DNA of 64,000 nt from JBKQVT01 sp963727245 (lineage in GTDB: Bacteria > Planctomycetota > Planctomycetia > Pirellulales > Thermoguttaceae), in assembly GCA_963727245.1 (NCBI GenBank), contig CAVSFO010000018.1:372001-436000 (forward strand), given 5' to 3'. Position numbers and translations under genes: made by a program. The stretch's first letter is position 1; each line of letters begins with the position of its first letter. Under the pieces are notes generated by a model, which had not been told where the DNA came from, ran no database searches, and saw only the letters and a program-made list of their open reading frames with translations. Positions 16,863-24,472 of the stretch are shown here, one piece after another.

Positions 16863-18050
16863 ATGAAGATCCTCGTAGCCAATCTCGGTTCCACGAGCTT
16901 CAAGTACCGGCTGTTCGACATGGACAGTCAGCGGCAGCTCGCGCGCGGCGCCATCGAGCGCATCGGCTCGCCCGAGAGCCCTTGCACCGTCCAGATCGCC
17001 GATCGCCGTCAGGAGCGCATGCTCCGCGCCGAGGACCACGCCGCCGCGGTGCATCATTGCCTGGCGCAACTGACCGACCCGCAAGCGGGCTGCCTCGGCG
17101 ATGCCGCGGAAGTGGCGGCGATCGCGTTGAAGACTGTGCACGGCGGCGCCGTAAGCGGCGTCCGCCGCGTCACGCCCGAGGTGCTCGCCGCCATGGAGCG
17201 TGTCGAACGCGTGGCCCCCGCCCACAACGGGCCGTACATCCGCGTCATGCGGCTGCTGGCGGCGAAGCTGCCGCAAATCCCCCTGATCGCGGCCTTCGAG
17301 ACCGATTTCCACGCCACCATCCCCGATCGCAACCGCTTCTACGCCGTGCCCTACGAGTGGGCCGAGTCGGCCCTGGTGCGCCGCTGGGGCTTCCACGGCG
17401 CCAGCCATCGCTACATCGCCGGCCGCATGGCCGATCTGCTCGGCCGCGACACCGGGCGAATCATCTCTTGCCACTTGGGCGGATCGAGCTCGCTCTGCGC
17501 CATCCGCGACGGCCGCAGCGTCGCCACGAGCATGGGCATGAGTCCGCAAAGCGGCCTGCCCCAGAACAATCGCTGCGGCGATTTCGACCCCTTCGCCATT
17601 CCGCTGGTCATGGAGGAGACGGGCAAGTCACTCGCCGAGGTGCTCGACGCCCTGGCCACGCAGAGCGGCCTGCTGGGACTGAGCGGACTGAGCGGCGACT
17701 ACCGCGACGTGGCGGCCGCGGCGGCGGCCGGAGATGGCCGGGCGCGGTTGGCGCTGGACGTGTATACCGCCGCCGCTCGGCACTACCTGGGGGCGTACCT
17801 GGTCGAACTGGGCGGCGCCGAGGCGATCGTCTTTACCGGCGGCATCGGCGAGAACCGCCCGGAGCTGCGCGCCGCCGTCTGCGGCGGCCTGGAAGAGTTG
17901 GGCATCGTGCTGGACGCCGCCGCCAACGCCCGCGCCCAGGGCGAGGCGCTGATCAGCGTGGCGGGCGGCCGCACGCAGATTTGGGTCGTGCCGACCAACG
18001 AGGAGTTGGTGGTTGCCCGGCAGGCCGCACAATTGCTGAAGGGTGAATGA
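16863..18050 (+). CDS. Acetate/propionate kinase-like acyl-phosphate kinase of the microcompartment
   Basis: Recovers ATP from the acyl-phosphate made by PduL. ASKHA-fold landmarks of AckA are present: ILVANLGSTSFKYRLFD, FETDFHATIPDRNRFYAVP, WGFHGASHRYIA, and GGIGENRPELRAAVCGG near the C-terminus. The motif usually read as SMGMTPLEGL then TRSGDIDP is changed to SMGMSPQSGLPQNNRCGDFDP-like sequence. The sub-motif HLGNG appears as HLGGSSSL. These changes suggest altered substrate range (for example lactyl- or propionyl-phosphate). Length 395 residues. It follows BMC-H and precedes BMC-P by three bases. Confidence 0.88.
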   Translation: MKILVANLGSTSFKYRLFDMDSQRQLARGAIERIGSPESPCTVQIADRRQERMLRAEDHAAAVHHCLAQLTDPQAGCLGDAAEVAAIALKTVHGGAVSGVRRVTPEVLAAMERVERVAPAHNGPYIRVMRLLAAKLPQIPLIAAFETDFHATIPDRNRFYAVPYEWAESALVRRWGFHGASHRYIAGRMADLLGRDTGRIISCHLGGSSSLCAIRDGRSVATSMGMSPQSGLPQNNRCGDFDPFAIPLVMEETGKSLAEVLDALATQSGLLGLSGLSGDYRDVAAAAAAGDGRARLALDVYTAAARHYLGAYLVELGGAEAIVFTGGIGENRPELRAAVCGGLEELGIVLDAAANARAQGEALISVAGGRTQIWVVPTNEELVVARQAAQLLKGE

Positions 18051-18053
18051 GCC

Positions 18054-18371
18054 ATGTTTATTGCCAGAGTTACCGGCTCGCTGGTGGCCACGCAAAAGGT
18101 CGAATCGATGACCGGCCGCAAGCTGTTGGTCGTGGAGCCTTACCGGCTGGACGCGACCGCGCGGAACAAGTTGACCCCCACCGGCCGCTCGTTGGTGGCG
18201 GTCGATACGGTGGGCGCCGGCGACGGCGAATTCGTGTTGATTACCCAGGGGTCCAGCGCCCGGCTGACCCCCGAAACCAAGAACCTGCCGGTGGACACCG
18301 TGATCATCGGCATCATCGACACCGTGCACGTCGATCACGACTGCGTCTACGAGAAGAAGGCGAACCTATGA
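18054..18371 (+). CDS. Microcompartment vertex protein (BMC-P, EutN/CcmL family), first copy
   Basis: Pentamers of this family cap the shell vertices. MFIARVTGSLVATQKVESMTG and LVAVDTVGAGDGEFVLITQG are the classic EutN/CcmL strands, and VDTVIIGIIDTVHVD closes the fold. It is 105 residues. The stop overlaps the next ATG (ATGA), implying translational coupling with the aldehyde dehydrogenase. Confidence 0.95.
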   Translation: MFIARVTGSLVATQKVESMTGRKLLVVEPYRLDATARNKLTPTGRSLVAVDTVGAGDGEFVLITQGSSARLTPETKNLPVDTVIIGIIDTVHVDHDCVYEKKANL

Positions 18372-19816
18372 CCTCTGCCCTGCAAATCGACGAAACCCTG
18401 GTCCGCAACGTCGTTCAACAAGTGCTGGCGCGGCTGGGCAACCACAGTCCCGCTGTTCACGCGACCAACGGCCGGCAAGGCCGCTATGGGCTGTTCGACT
18501 CGGTCGACGCCGCCGTGGCCGCCGCCGGCGAGGCCTTCCAGCGACTCTCGGCCATGACCCTGGAAGACCGCCGCCGCATCATCGGCCACATCCGCCGCAT
18601 CGCCATCGAGCAGTGCGTGGAGTTGGGCACCATGGAGATGGAGGAGACTAAGATCGGACGCCTCGATCACAAGATCGAGAAACTCAAGACCCTGGGCGAG
18701 CGCTCCCTGGGCGTCGAGTTCCTCACCAGCGAGGTCTTCAGCGGCGACCACGGCCTGGCCGTGATCGAACATGCCCCCTTCGGCGTCATCGGCGCCGTCA
18801 CGCCCGTGACCCACTCGCTGCCGACGGTGACCGGCAACGCCATCAGCATGATCGCGGCCGGCAACACGGTGGTGTTCAATCCGCATCCCAGCGGCCGGCG
18901 GGTGGCGGCCGAGGGCGTGCGCCGCTTCAACGAAGCGATTTCCAGCGACCTGGGGATCGACAACGTGATCTGCCTCATCACCGAGCCCACGCTGGAGACG
19001 GCCGAGGCGATTTTCCAGCACCGCGACGTGGCCCTGATCTGCGTGACCGGCGGCCCGGGGGTCGCCCGGGCGGCCATGCGGCAGGCGAAGCGGGCGATCG
19101 TGGCCGGGCCGGGCAACCCGCCCGTGGTCGTCGATGAGACCGCCGAGTTGGACCGCGCCGCCCGCGCCATCATCACCGGCGCCGCCTACGACAACAACCT
19201 GCTGTGCATTTCCGAGAAGGAAGTCTTCGTCGTCGAGTCCGTGTTCGACGCCATGCTCGCGGCCATGGACCGCGCCGGCGCCGCACGGCTCAGCGCCCGC
19301 GAGGTTGAATCGCTGACCAAGGTGGCGATCACCGCCGTCGGCGAAGGCCAGAACAAGCACGACGCCCCGGCCCGCGACTTCCTCGGCAAGGACGCGGCCG
19401 TGCTGGCCCGGGGCATCGGCAAGAGCGTGCCGGACGGCGTCGAGCTGCTCTTCGGCGAGACCGACGAGTCGAACCCCTTCGTGCCCGTCGAGCAGATGAT
19501 GCCCTTCCTGCCCTTCGTGCGCTGCCGCGACATCGACGACGGCATTGCCAAGGCGAAGCGGGCCGAGCACGGCTTCCGCCACACGGCGATGATCCACTCG
19601 ACCAACGTCCGCAACATGACCAAGATGGGCAAGGCGATGGATACCACGCTGTTTGTGAAGAACGGGCCGAGCATGGCGGGCCTGGGCCTGGGAGGCGAGG
19701 GATACCTTTCCTTCTCGATTGCCACGCCGACCGGCGAGGGCGTGACCACGCCGCTGAGTTTCACTCGCCAGCGCCGCTGCACGATGGTCGATGACCTGCG
19801 GATTTTGGGGAAGTGA
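18368..19816 (+). CDS. CoA-acylating aldehyde dehydrogenase (PduP/EutE type)
   Basis: Oxidises the aldehyde (lactaldehyde or propionaldehyde in known PVM compartments) with NAD and CoA to acyl-CoA. FGVIGAVTPVTHSLPTVTGN and GNTVVFNPHP belong to the coenzyme-binding domain. VTGGPGVARAAMRQAKRAIVAG-type sequence follows, then DNNLLCISEK with the catalytic Cys280. The N-terminus (about residues 5-25, QIDETLVRNVVQQVLARLG) is an amphipathic helix followed by a flexible linker, as in encapsulation peptides. Length 482 residues. It is the signature enzyme of the organelle and sits between two BMC-P genes. Confidence 0.93.
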   Translation: MTSALQIDETLVRNVVQQVLARLGNHSPAVHATNGRQGRYGLFDSVDAAVAAAGEAFQRLSAMTLEDRRRIIGHIRRIAIEQCVELGTMEMEETKIGRLDHKIEKLKTLGERSLGVEFLTSEVFSGDHGLAVIEHAPFGVIGAVTPVTHSLPTVTGNAISMIAAGNTVVFNPHPSGRRVAAEGVRRFNEAISSDLGIDNVICLITEPTLETAEAIFQHRDVALICVTGGPGVARAAMRQAKRAIVAGPGNPPVVVDETAELDRAARAIITGAAYDNNLLCISEKEVFVVESVFDAMLAAMDRAGAARLSAREVESLTKVAITAVGEGQNKHDAPARDFLGKDAAVLARGIGKSVPDGVELLFGETDESNPFVPVEQMMPFLPFVRCRDIDDGIAKAKRAEHGFRHTAMIHSTNVRNMTKMGKAMDTTLFVKNGPSMAGLGLGGEGYLSFSIATPTGEGVTTPLSFTRQRRCTMVDDLRILGK

Positions 19817-19939
19817 GGGAAGGCGGACCACGCGACGCAAGACCGAGCCATGCGAACCCGTTTCGTCGGCCGCTTGCGGTTTCGCAATTCCCCGGGAATG
19901 AGTCGTAACGGAAGGCGGAGTGCGGGACTTTTGAAAACA

Positions 19940-20063
19940 CCTCCCCTCTCCCTTTGGGAGAGGGGCAGGGGGTGAGGGCGAAGTGGAGGAGAAGTGTGGT
20001 CCGGATGGCCAGCATTTCTTCCGGTTCGCCCTCACCCTAACCCTCTCCCGGAGGGAGAGGGGA
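19940..20063. repeat. Composite inverted repeat, family I
   Basis: CTCCCTTTGGGAG and GGGGTGAGGGCG on one side face CGCCCTCACCCTAACCC and CTCCCGGAGGGAG on the other. Each arm is itself a small hairpin. It fills most of the 267-base gap between the dehydrogenase and the second BMC-P. Confidence 0.75.
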
Positions 20064-20084
20064 CCGACCTTGGAGTTCAATACC

Positions 20085-20342
20085 ATGCAGCTTGCTCGCA
20101 TCGTGGGAAGAGCGATCTCGACCATCAAGCATCCGTCCATGGAAGGCGCCACCTTGCTGTTGGCGTTGCCGCTGGGGCCCGACGGCCGCAGCGTCGACGG
20201 CGATCCGATCCTGGTCGTCGATACAATCGACGCGGGGCGGGCGGAAACGGTCATCATCACCAGTGACGGCCGCGGAACCCGTGAACTCCTTCACAGCGAG
20301 AACACCCCGGCCCGCTGGTCCGTGTTGGGAATACCTGATTGA
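20085..20342 (+). CDS. Microcompartment vertex protein (BMC-P, EutN/CcmL family), second copy
   Basis: An 85-residue EutN-type protein: MQLARIVGRAISTIKHPSME, GDPILVVDTIDAGRAETVII and a short tail. TTGGAG upstream supports this ATG. The stop TGA shares bases with the next gene's ATG, so it is coupled to the RpiB-like protein. Confidence 0.93.
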   Translation: MQLARIVGRAISTIKHPSMEGATLLLALPLGPDGRSVDGDPILVVDTIDAGRAETVIITSDGRGTRELLHSENTPARWSVLGIPD

Positions 20343-21064
20343 TGAGCACAGCAGCGACGGAAATCGAACGGTTGGTCCGCGAGGTGTTGGCCGAGCTGGC
20401 GACAGCCCAGCGGCCGGCGCCGGCGCCCGTTGTTGTCGCGCCTGTGGCTGCGGCACCCACGACAGCGGCCGCTACCGCTGGCCAACTGACCGTCGCCGCG
20501 CGGGTGGTCACGATGAGCGAGTTGATCGGCCGGCTGGAGGGATTGCGGCAACTGGTGGTGCTGCCCGAGGCGATTGTCACGCCCGCCGTGCGCGATGAAC
20601 TGCGCCGGCGGAACGTGCAATTGCTGCGGGCGGCGCCGGCCCGCAGCCCGCAGCGCGGAGCGCTGCGGCTGGTGCTGATCGTGTCGGGCAAGCCGCTGGA
20701 TGCCGCGCCCCTGGCCGAGGCGCTGGGCAGGGACGGCGTCGCCGTCGAGCACCGAACGATGGATTGCCTGATCGCCGCCACCGACCTGCTGGCGGCCGAG
20801 GTCGTCAAGCCGGATACGCTGGGCGTGCTGGCGACGCCGCACTGGGCCGCCGCCCTGTGCCTGGCGAACCGGCGGCCGGGCGTCCGCGCCGTGCTGGGTC
20901 TCGACGTGCCCGCCGCCGCCGCGGCCACCGCCGCCGTGGGCGCCAACCTGCTGGTCATCGATCCGGACGGCGGCACGATGTTTCAATGGAAGCAGATGGC
21001 GAGCGAGTTCTGCCGCGGCGGAATCCGCGGCTGTCCCGCGGTGTTTGGCCAGCGGCTCGGGTAG
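20342..21064 (+). CDS. Microcompartment-locus protein of unknown function with RpiB/LacAB-like C-terminal region
   Basis: A 240-residue protein in the middle of the shell genes. Residues 1-22 (ATEIERLVREVLAELATAQ) form an amphipathic helix followed by an Ala/Pro/Val-rich linker to about residue 50, the layout of an encapsulation peptide. The rest is alpha/beta. CLANRRPGVRAVLGLDVPAA and ANLLVIDPDG resemble the ANK.PGIRAAL...NDANVL region of ribose-5-phosphate isomerase B-like proteins. No catalytic Cys or full RpiB active site is evident. It is flanked by BMC-P genes and probably works inside the organelle. Its reaction is unknown. Confidence 0.75.
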   Translation: MSTAATEIERLVREVLAELATAQRPAPAPVVVAPVAAAPTTAAATAGQLTVAARVVTMSELIGRLEGLRQLVVLPEAIVTPAVRDELRRRNVQLLRAAPARSPQRGALRLVLIVSGKPLDAAPLAEALGRDGVAVEHRTMDCLIAATDLLAAEVVKPDTLGVLATPHWAAALCLANRRPGVRAVLGLDVPAAAAATAAVGANLLVIDPDGGTMFQWKQMASEFCRGGIRGCPAVFGQRLG

Positions 21065-21105
21065 GCTTTGAACTTTGGAGAAAAGACGACATTATCGCTT
21101 CAGAA

Positions 21106-21149
21106 GGGGACAGTCCCATTTTCGTCGAACGAAAATTGGGACAGTCCCC
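21106..21149. repeat. Palindromic repeat, family B, within the microcompartment operon
   Basis: GGGGACAGTCCCATTTTCG pairs with CGAAAATTGGGACAGTCCCC. It lies between the RpiB-like gene and the third BMC-P gene, the second family B copy in this operon. Confidence 0.9.
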
Positions 21150-21193
21150 AGGCTGGAGCGACCCCAGTAGCCTTTGAACTTGGGAATGAGAAC

Positions 21194-21493
21194 ATGCGAA
21201 TCGGCAAAGTGATCGGCTCCGTGACGCTGAACCGCTGGCATCCCAGCCTGACCGGGGCGTGTTGGAAACTGGTCACTCCGCTCAGTTGGGACAATCTCCT
21301 GGGGCGGTCCGACGCGCCGGCCGAGGAGTTCGCCGTGTTCGACGAGTTGGGGGCGGGCGTCGGCCACCGCATCGCCATCAGCGAGGGACGCGAGGCGGCC
21401 ATGCCCTTTCATCCCGGCGAAAAGCCCATCGACGCCTACAATGCCGCGATCCTCGACCACCTGGTGATCGACTCGCCGGATATTTTGGAGTAG
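21194..21493 (+). CDS. Microcompartment vertex protein (BMC-P, EutN/CcmL family), third copy
   Basis: A 99-residue member with MRIGKVIGSVTLNRWHPSLT, LGAGVGHRIAISEGREAAMP and a C-terminus ILDHLVIDSPDILE. The insertion around WKLVTPLSWDNLLG is longer than in the other two copies. A 20-base segment of its 3' end (21461-21480) is duplicated downstream at 21607-21626, on the far side of the family D palindrome. Confidence 0.92.
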   Translation: MRIGKVIGSVTLNRWHPSLTGACWKLVTPLSWDNLLGRSDAPAEEFAVFDELGAGVGHRIAISEGREAAMPFHPGEKPIDAYNAAILDHLVIDSPDILE

Positions 21494-21520
21494 TTTCTGT
21501 TTTGGGGGAGAGAGAGGGCT

Positions 21521-21602
21521 GTAGGGTGGGTCGAGCGCAGCGAGCCCCACCACAAACCGCGCAAAACGAATGGTGGGGCTCGCTGCGCTCGACCCACCCT
21601 AC
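21521..21602. repeat. Palindromic repeat, family D, flanked by a 20-base direct repeat
   Basis: GTAGGGTGGGTCGAGCGCAG and CTGCGCTCGACCCACCCTAC are perfect inverse arms. The exact 20-base direct repeat at 21461-21480 and 21607-21626 brackets it and encodes the end of BMC-P (LVIDSP) in both copies. A related palindrome is at 43230-43313. Confidence 0.9.
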
Positions 21603-21663
21603 AAAACTGGTGATCGACTCGCCGGAGGTTTTTTAACGAATTTTTTGCAGTGGAAAGCCAACC

Positions 21664-22509
21664 ATGAACATTCAACAGATCAAGCTGGAAATTTGCGACA
21701 TCGGCCGCCGGCTGTACCAACGGGGTTTCGCCGCCGCCAACGACGGCAACATCAGTTATCGCGTCAGCGAGGGCGAAGTGGTCTGCACGCCGACCCTGAT
21801 CTGCAAAGGCTTCATGAAGCCCGAGGATCTGTGCGTCGTCAACATGGAGGGAAAGCAGCAGAGCGGCCGGCGCAAGCGGACCAGCGAGATCATGCTGCAC
21901 CTGGCGATCATGAAGGAGCGGCCGGAGGTGAAGGCGTGCGTCCACTGCCACCCGCCGCACGCCACGGCCTTCGGCATCGCCCGCGAGCCGGTGCCCCAGT
22001 GCGTGCTTCCGGAAGTGGAGATTTTCCTGGGCGACGTGCCGATCACGAAATACGAGATTCCCGGCGGGCAGGAGTTCGCCGACACGATTTTGCCCTTCGT
22101 CCACAAGACGAACATCATCATCCTGGCGAACCACGGCACGGTGAGCTTCGGCGAGACCGTGGAAAGGGCCTACTGGTGGACCGAGATCCTCGACTCCTAT
22201 TGCCGCATGTTGATGCTCGCCCGGGGCCTGGGGCGGGTGAACTACTTCACCGAGCCCGAGGCCCATGCCCTGTTGGACCTCAAACAGAAGTGGGGTTTCA
22301 AGGACCCGCGCAGCGAGATGACCAATTGCGACGTTTGCGCCAACGACGTATTCCGTGCAAGCTGGAAGCAGACGGGCGTCGAGCCGCTGGCCTTCCCGCC
22401 GCCGCCGCGCGAGGCGGCCCCCGCCGCGGCCGCGGCCGCGCGCACGGATCAAGAGGCCCTGATTCAGGCCGTTACCGACCGCGTGATGGCGACGCTGAAA
22501 CAGGGGTGA
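21664..22509 (+). CDS. Class II aldolase (fuculose/rhamnulose-phosphate aldolase-like) with C-terminal targeting tail
   Basis: Cleaves a ketose-1-phosphate to DHAP and L-lactaldehyde in the PVM fucose/rhamnose route. Zinc ligands appear in VHCHPPHATAFG and LANHGTVSFGE; GFAAANDGNISYRVSEGEVV is the usual phosphate-binding region. The core ends near residue 230. A Pro/Ala-rich linker (PPPPREAAPAAAAAARTDQ) then leads to an amphipathic helix EALIQAVTDRVMATLKQG at the extreme C-terminus, matching a C-terminal encapsulation peptide. It is the last gene of the shell cluster. Lactaldehyde reductase or oxidoreductase and a sugar kinase are not in this window. Confidence 0.9.
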   Translation: MNIQQIKLEICDIGRRLYQRGFAAANDGNISYRVSEGEVVCTPTLICKGFMKPEDLCVVNMEGKQQSGRRKRTSEIMLHLAIMKERPEVKACVHCHPPHATAFGIAREPVPQCVLPEVEIFLGDVPITKYEIPGGQEFADTILPFVHKTNIIILANHGTVSFGETVERAYWWTEILDSYCRMLMLARGLGRVNYFTEPEAHALLDLKQKWGFKDPRSEMTNCDVCANDVFRASWKQTGVEPLAFPPPPREAAPAAAAAARTDQEALIQAVTDRVMATLKQG

Positions 22510-22575
22510 TGGCCGGCACGGCCGGGTTCAGGCGGCACCTTGCCCCCCCCCCGATAGTCAGGCCCCCCTTTGCTC

Positions 22576-22604
22576 TTGACGCATCGCGCCTGCGCGATTA
22601 CTAT
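22576..22604 (+). promoter_or_regulatory. Strong sigma70-type promoter for the porin
   Basis: TTGACG (22576-22581), exactly 17 bases, then TACTAT (22599-22604). It lies 90 bases before the porin start, after the aldolase stop, so the porin has its own transcript start. Confidence 0.6.
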
Positions 22605-22693
22605 CCGGCCACAATTCGGGGGGACAATTTCATCTCATCTGCCCGGCTCTCGTCTGCGGTCGCGACGCCGCGTCTGATTTGGAAAACCAGCGC

Positions 22694-24179
22694 ATGGATC
22701 TTGCGAAGTGGGCCACCCTGGGAACGGTACTCCTGCTGAGCGCCCGGCGTGTCCGCGGCCGCTGCGCCGGACCTGGTCTCCGCGGCGGGCGGCGACTCTT
22801 CGCAAGCGGGCGCGGTCCCCTTGCCGCCCGCTGGATACCCGGCTCAGACCCCTGCCGCCCCTCAAGACGACCGGGGTCTGGAAGAGAAAAAGAAGGAGAG
22901 CGAGAAGGAGAAGAAGGAGGAATTCAAGACGGAAAACTTCAACGTCTACGGCCAGGCCACCGTCGTCACCCAGTGGAACGGCCCGTTTCGCTCCCCCTAC
23001 GAAGGCACCAACAGTTTCTTGTCGCAGCGAGACACGGCCACCTCGGAAACGTCGACGCTGTTTCTCGGCGCCCGCTTCTGGCAGGGCTGCGAGGTCTATT
23101 TCAATCCCGAGATCGCCGGCGGCGAAGGTCTGAGCGACGTGTACGGCATCTCCGCCTTCCCCAACGGCGAGATCACCCGCGTGGGCCTGGTCCAGCCGAC
23201 GCCCTATGTGGCGCGGCTGTGGATCCAGCAGACCTTCGGCTTCGGCGGCGAGCAGGAGAAGCTCGAATCGGGCCCCAACCAACTGGCCGAATACAAAGAC
23301 ATTTCACGAATCACGGTGGCGGCCGGGAAAGTGGCGGCCACCGACTGGTTCGACAACAACGCCTACAGCCACGACCCGCGCAGCCAGTTCATGAACTGGT
23401 GCTTGATGTACAACGGCGCCTGGGACTATCCGGCCGACGTGCGCGGTTACACTTACGGCGTGGTGGCCGAATTGAACCAGAAAGCCTGGGCCCTCCGCTA
23501 CGGCGTCTTCGCCGAGCCCGAGGTGGCCAACGGCGCCGAGATCGACCCCAAGATTGGCGTGGCGCACGGCCAGGCGGTCGAGTTGGAAAACCGTTTTAAG
23601 CTCGGCACTCATCCGGGCAAACTCCGCACGATGTTCTATTGGAACCGCGCCGACATGGGCAATTACGACGCAGCGTTGGCGCTGTCGCCGGTCGACCCGA
23701 ATGTCACTCTGACCCGCACCTACAGCTCGATTAAGTACGGCGTCGGCCTCAACCTGGAGCAGGAGTTGACCACGAACCTGGGCGGCTTCCTGCGCTTGGG
23801 CTGGGACGACGGGCACACCGAGACCTGGGCCTTCACCGAATGCGACCGGACGGCAGCCTTCGGCTTCATTCTCAAGGGCGCCGCCTGGCGCCGTGACGGC
23901 GACGAGATTGGCTCGGGATTCGTCGTCAACGGCCTCTCCGGTCCCCATCGCGCGTATCTCGGCGCCGGCGGTCTGGGCTTCGAACTGGGCGACGGGCAGT
24001 TGAACTATGAGCCCGAACTGGCCTGGGAAACCTACTACAAGTGGCAGGTGTTCGGCAAGGTGATGAAGAACAAGTCGATCTGGATCTCGCCCGACTTCCA
24101 GTTCATCGGCGATCCCGGCTACAACGGCGACCGCGGCCCGGTGGCCATCGGCACGGTGCGCGTCCACGCCGAGTTCTGA
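22694..24179 (+). CDS. OprB-like outer-membrane carbohydrate porin, frame break in signal peptide
   Basis: A beta-barrel porin of the carbohydrate-selective OprB type. MDLAKWATLGTVLLLS in frame 2 is the signal-peptide core; APGVSAAAAPDLVS in frame 3 continues it, so a single-base problem lies near 22740. A charged Lys/Glu linker (EEKKKESEKEKKEE) precedes the barrel, which opens with FNVYGQATVVTQWNGPFRSP. Typical OprB landmarks follow: ITVAAGKVAATDWFDNNAYS, YSSIKYGVGLNLEQELTTNLG and the closing IGTVRVHAEF with terminal Phe. It follows the microcompartment operon and may admit fucose or rhamnose oligomers. No TonB plug domain is present. Confidence 0.8.
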
Positions 24180-24472
24180 GGCCGGCCGCGGCAGGTTGCG
24201 GGCGGAGCGACCGGGGGATCGAACAGCCCACGAACACGTGGGGAAGACTGGGCTGCTGACGGGGATTATGCCCTTCCGCGGCGTCCCGCAAACAAAGCTC
24301 GCGCAGAGACGCAGTGACGCAGTGGGGGAAAAATAAGAGAGCCGCGTCGAAGAACCGTAACCGCACAACGCTTTCCCCGGCGGCTCCGCGGCGGCGGCAC
24401 GAGCGTTGCTTGCGGCGCGGCGCACCCGGGGCCTGTGAGCGGTTACGAACATCTTGCCGCAGGCAAGAAACG

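Noticed and set aside
24227..24242. CCCACG/CGTGGG hairpin after the porin as a terminator
   Set aside because: The stem is only six base pairs and there is no T-run after it.
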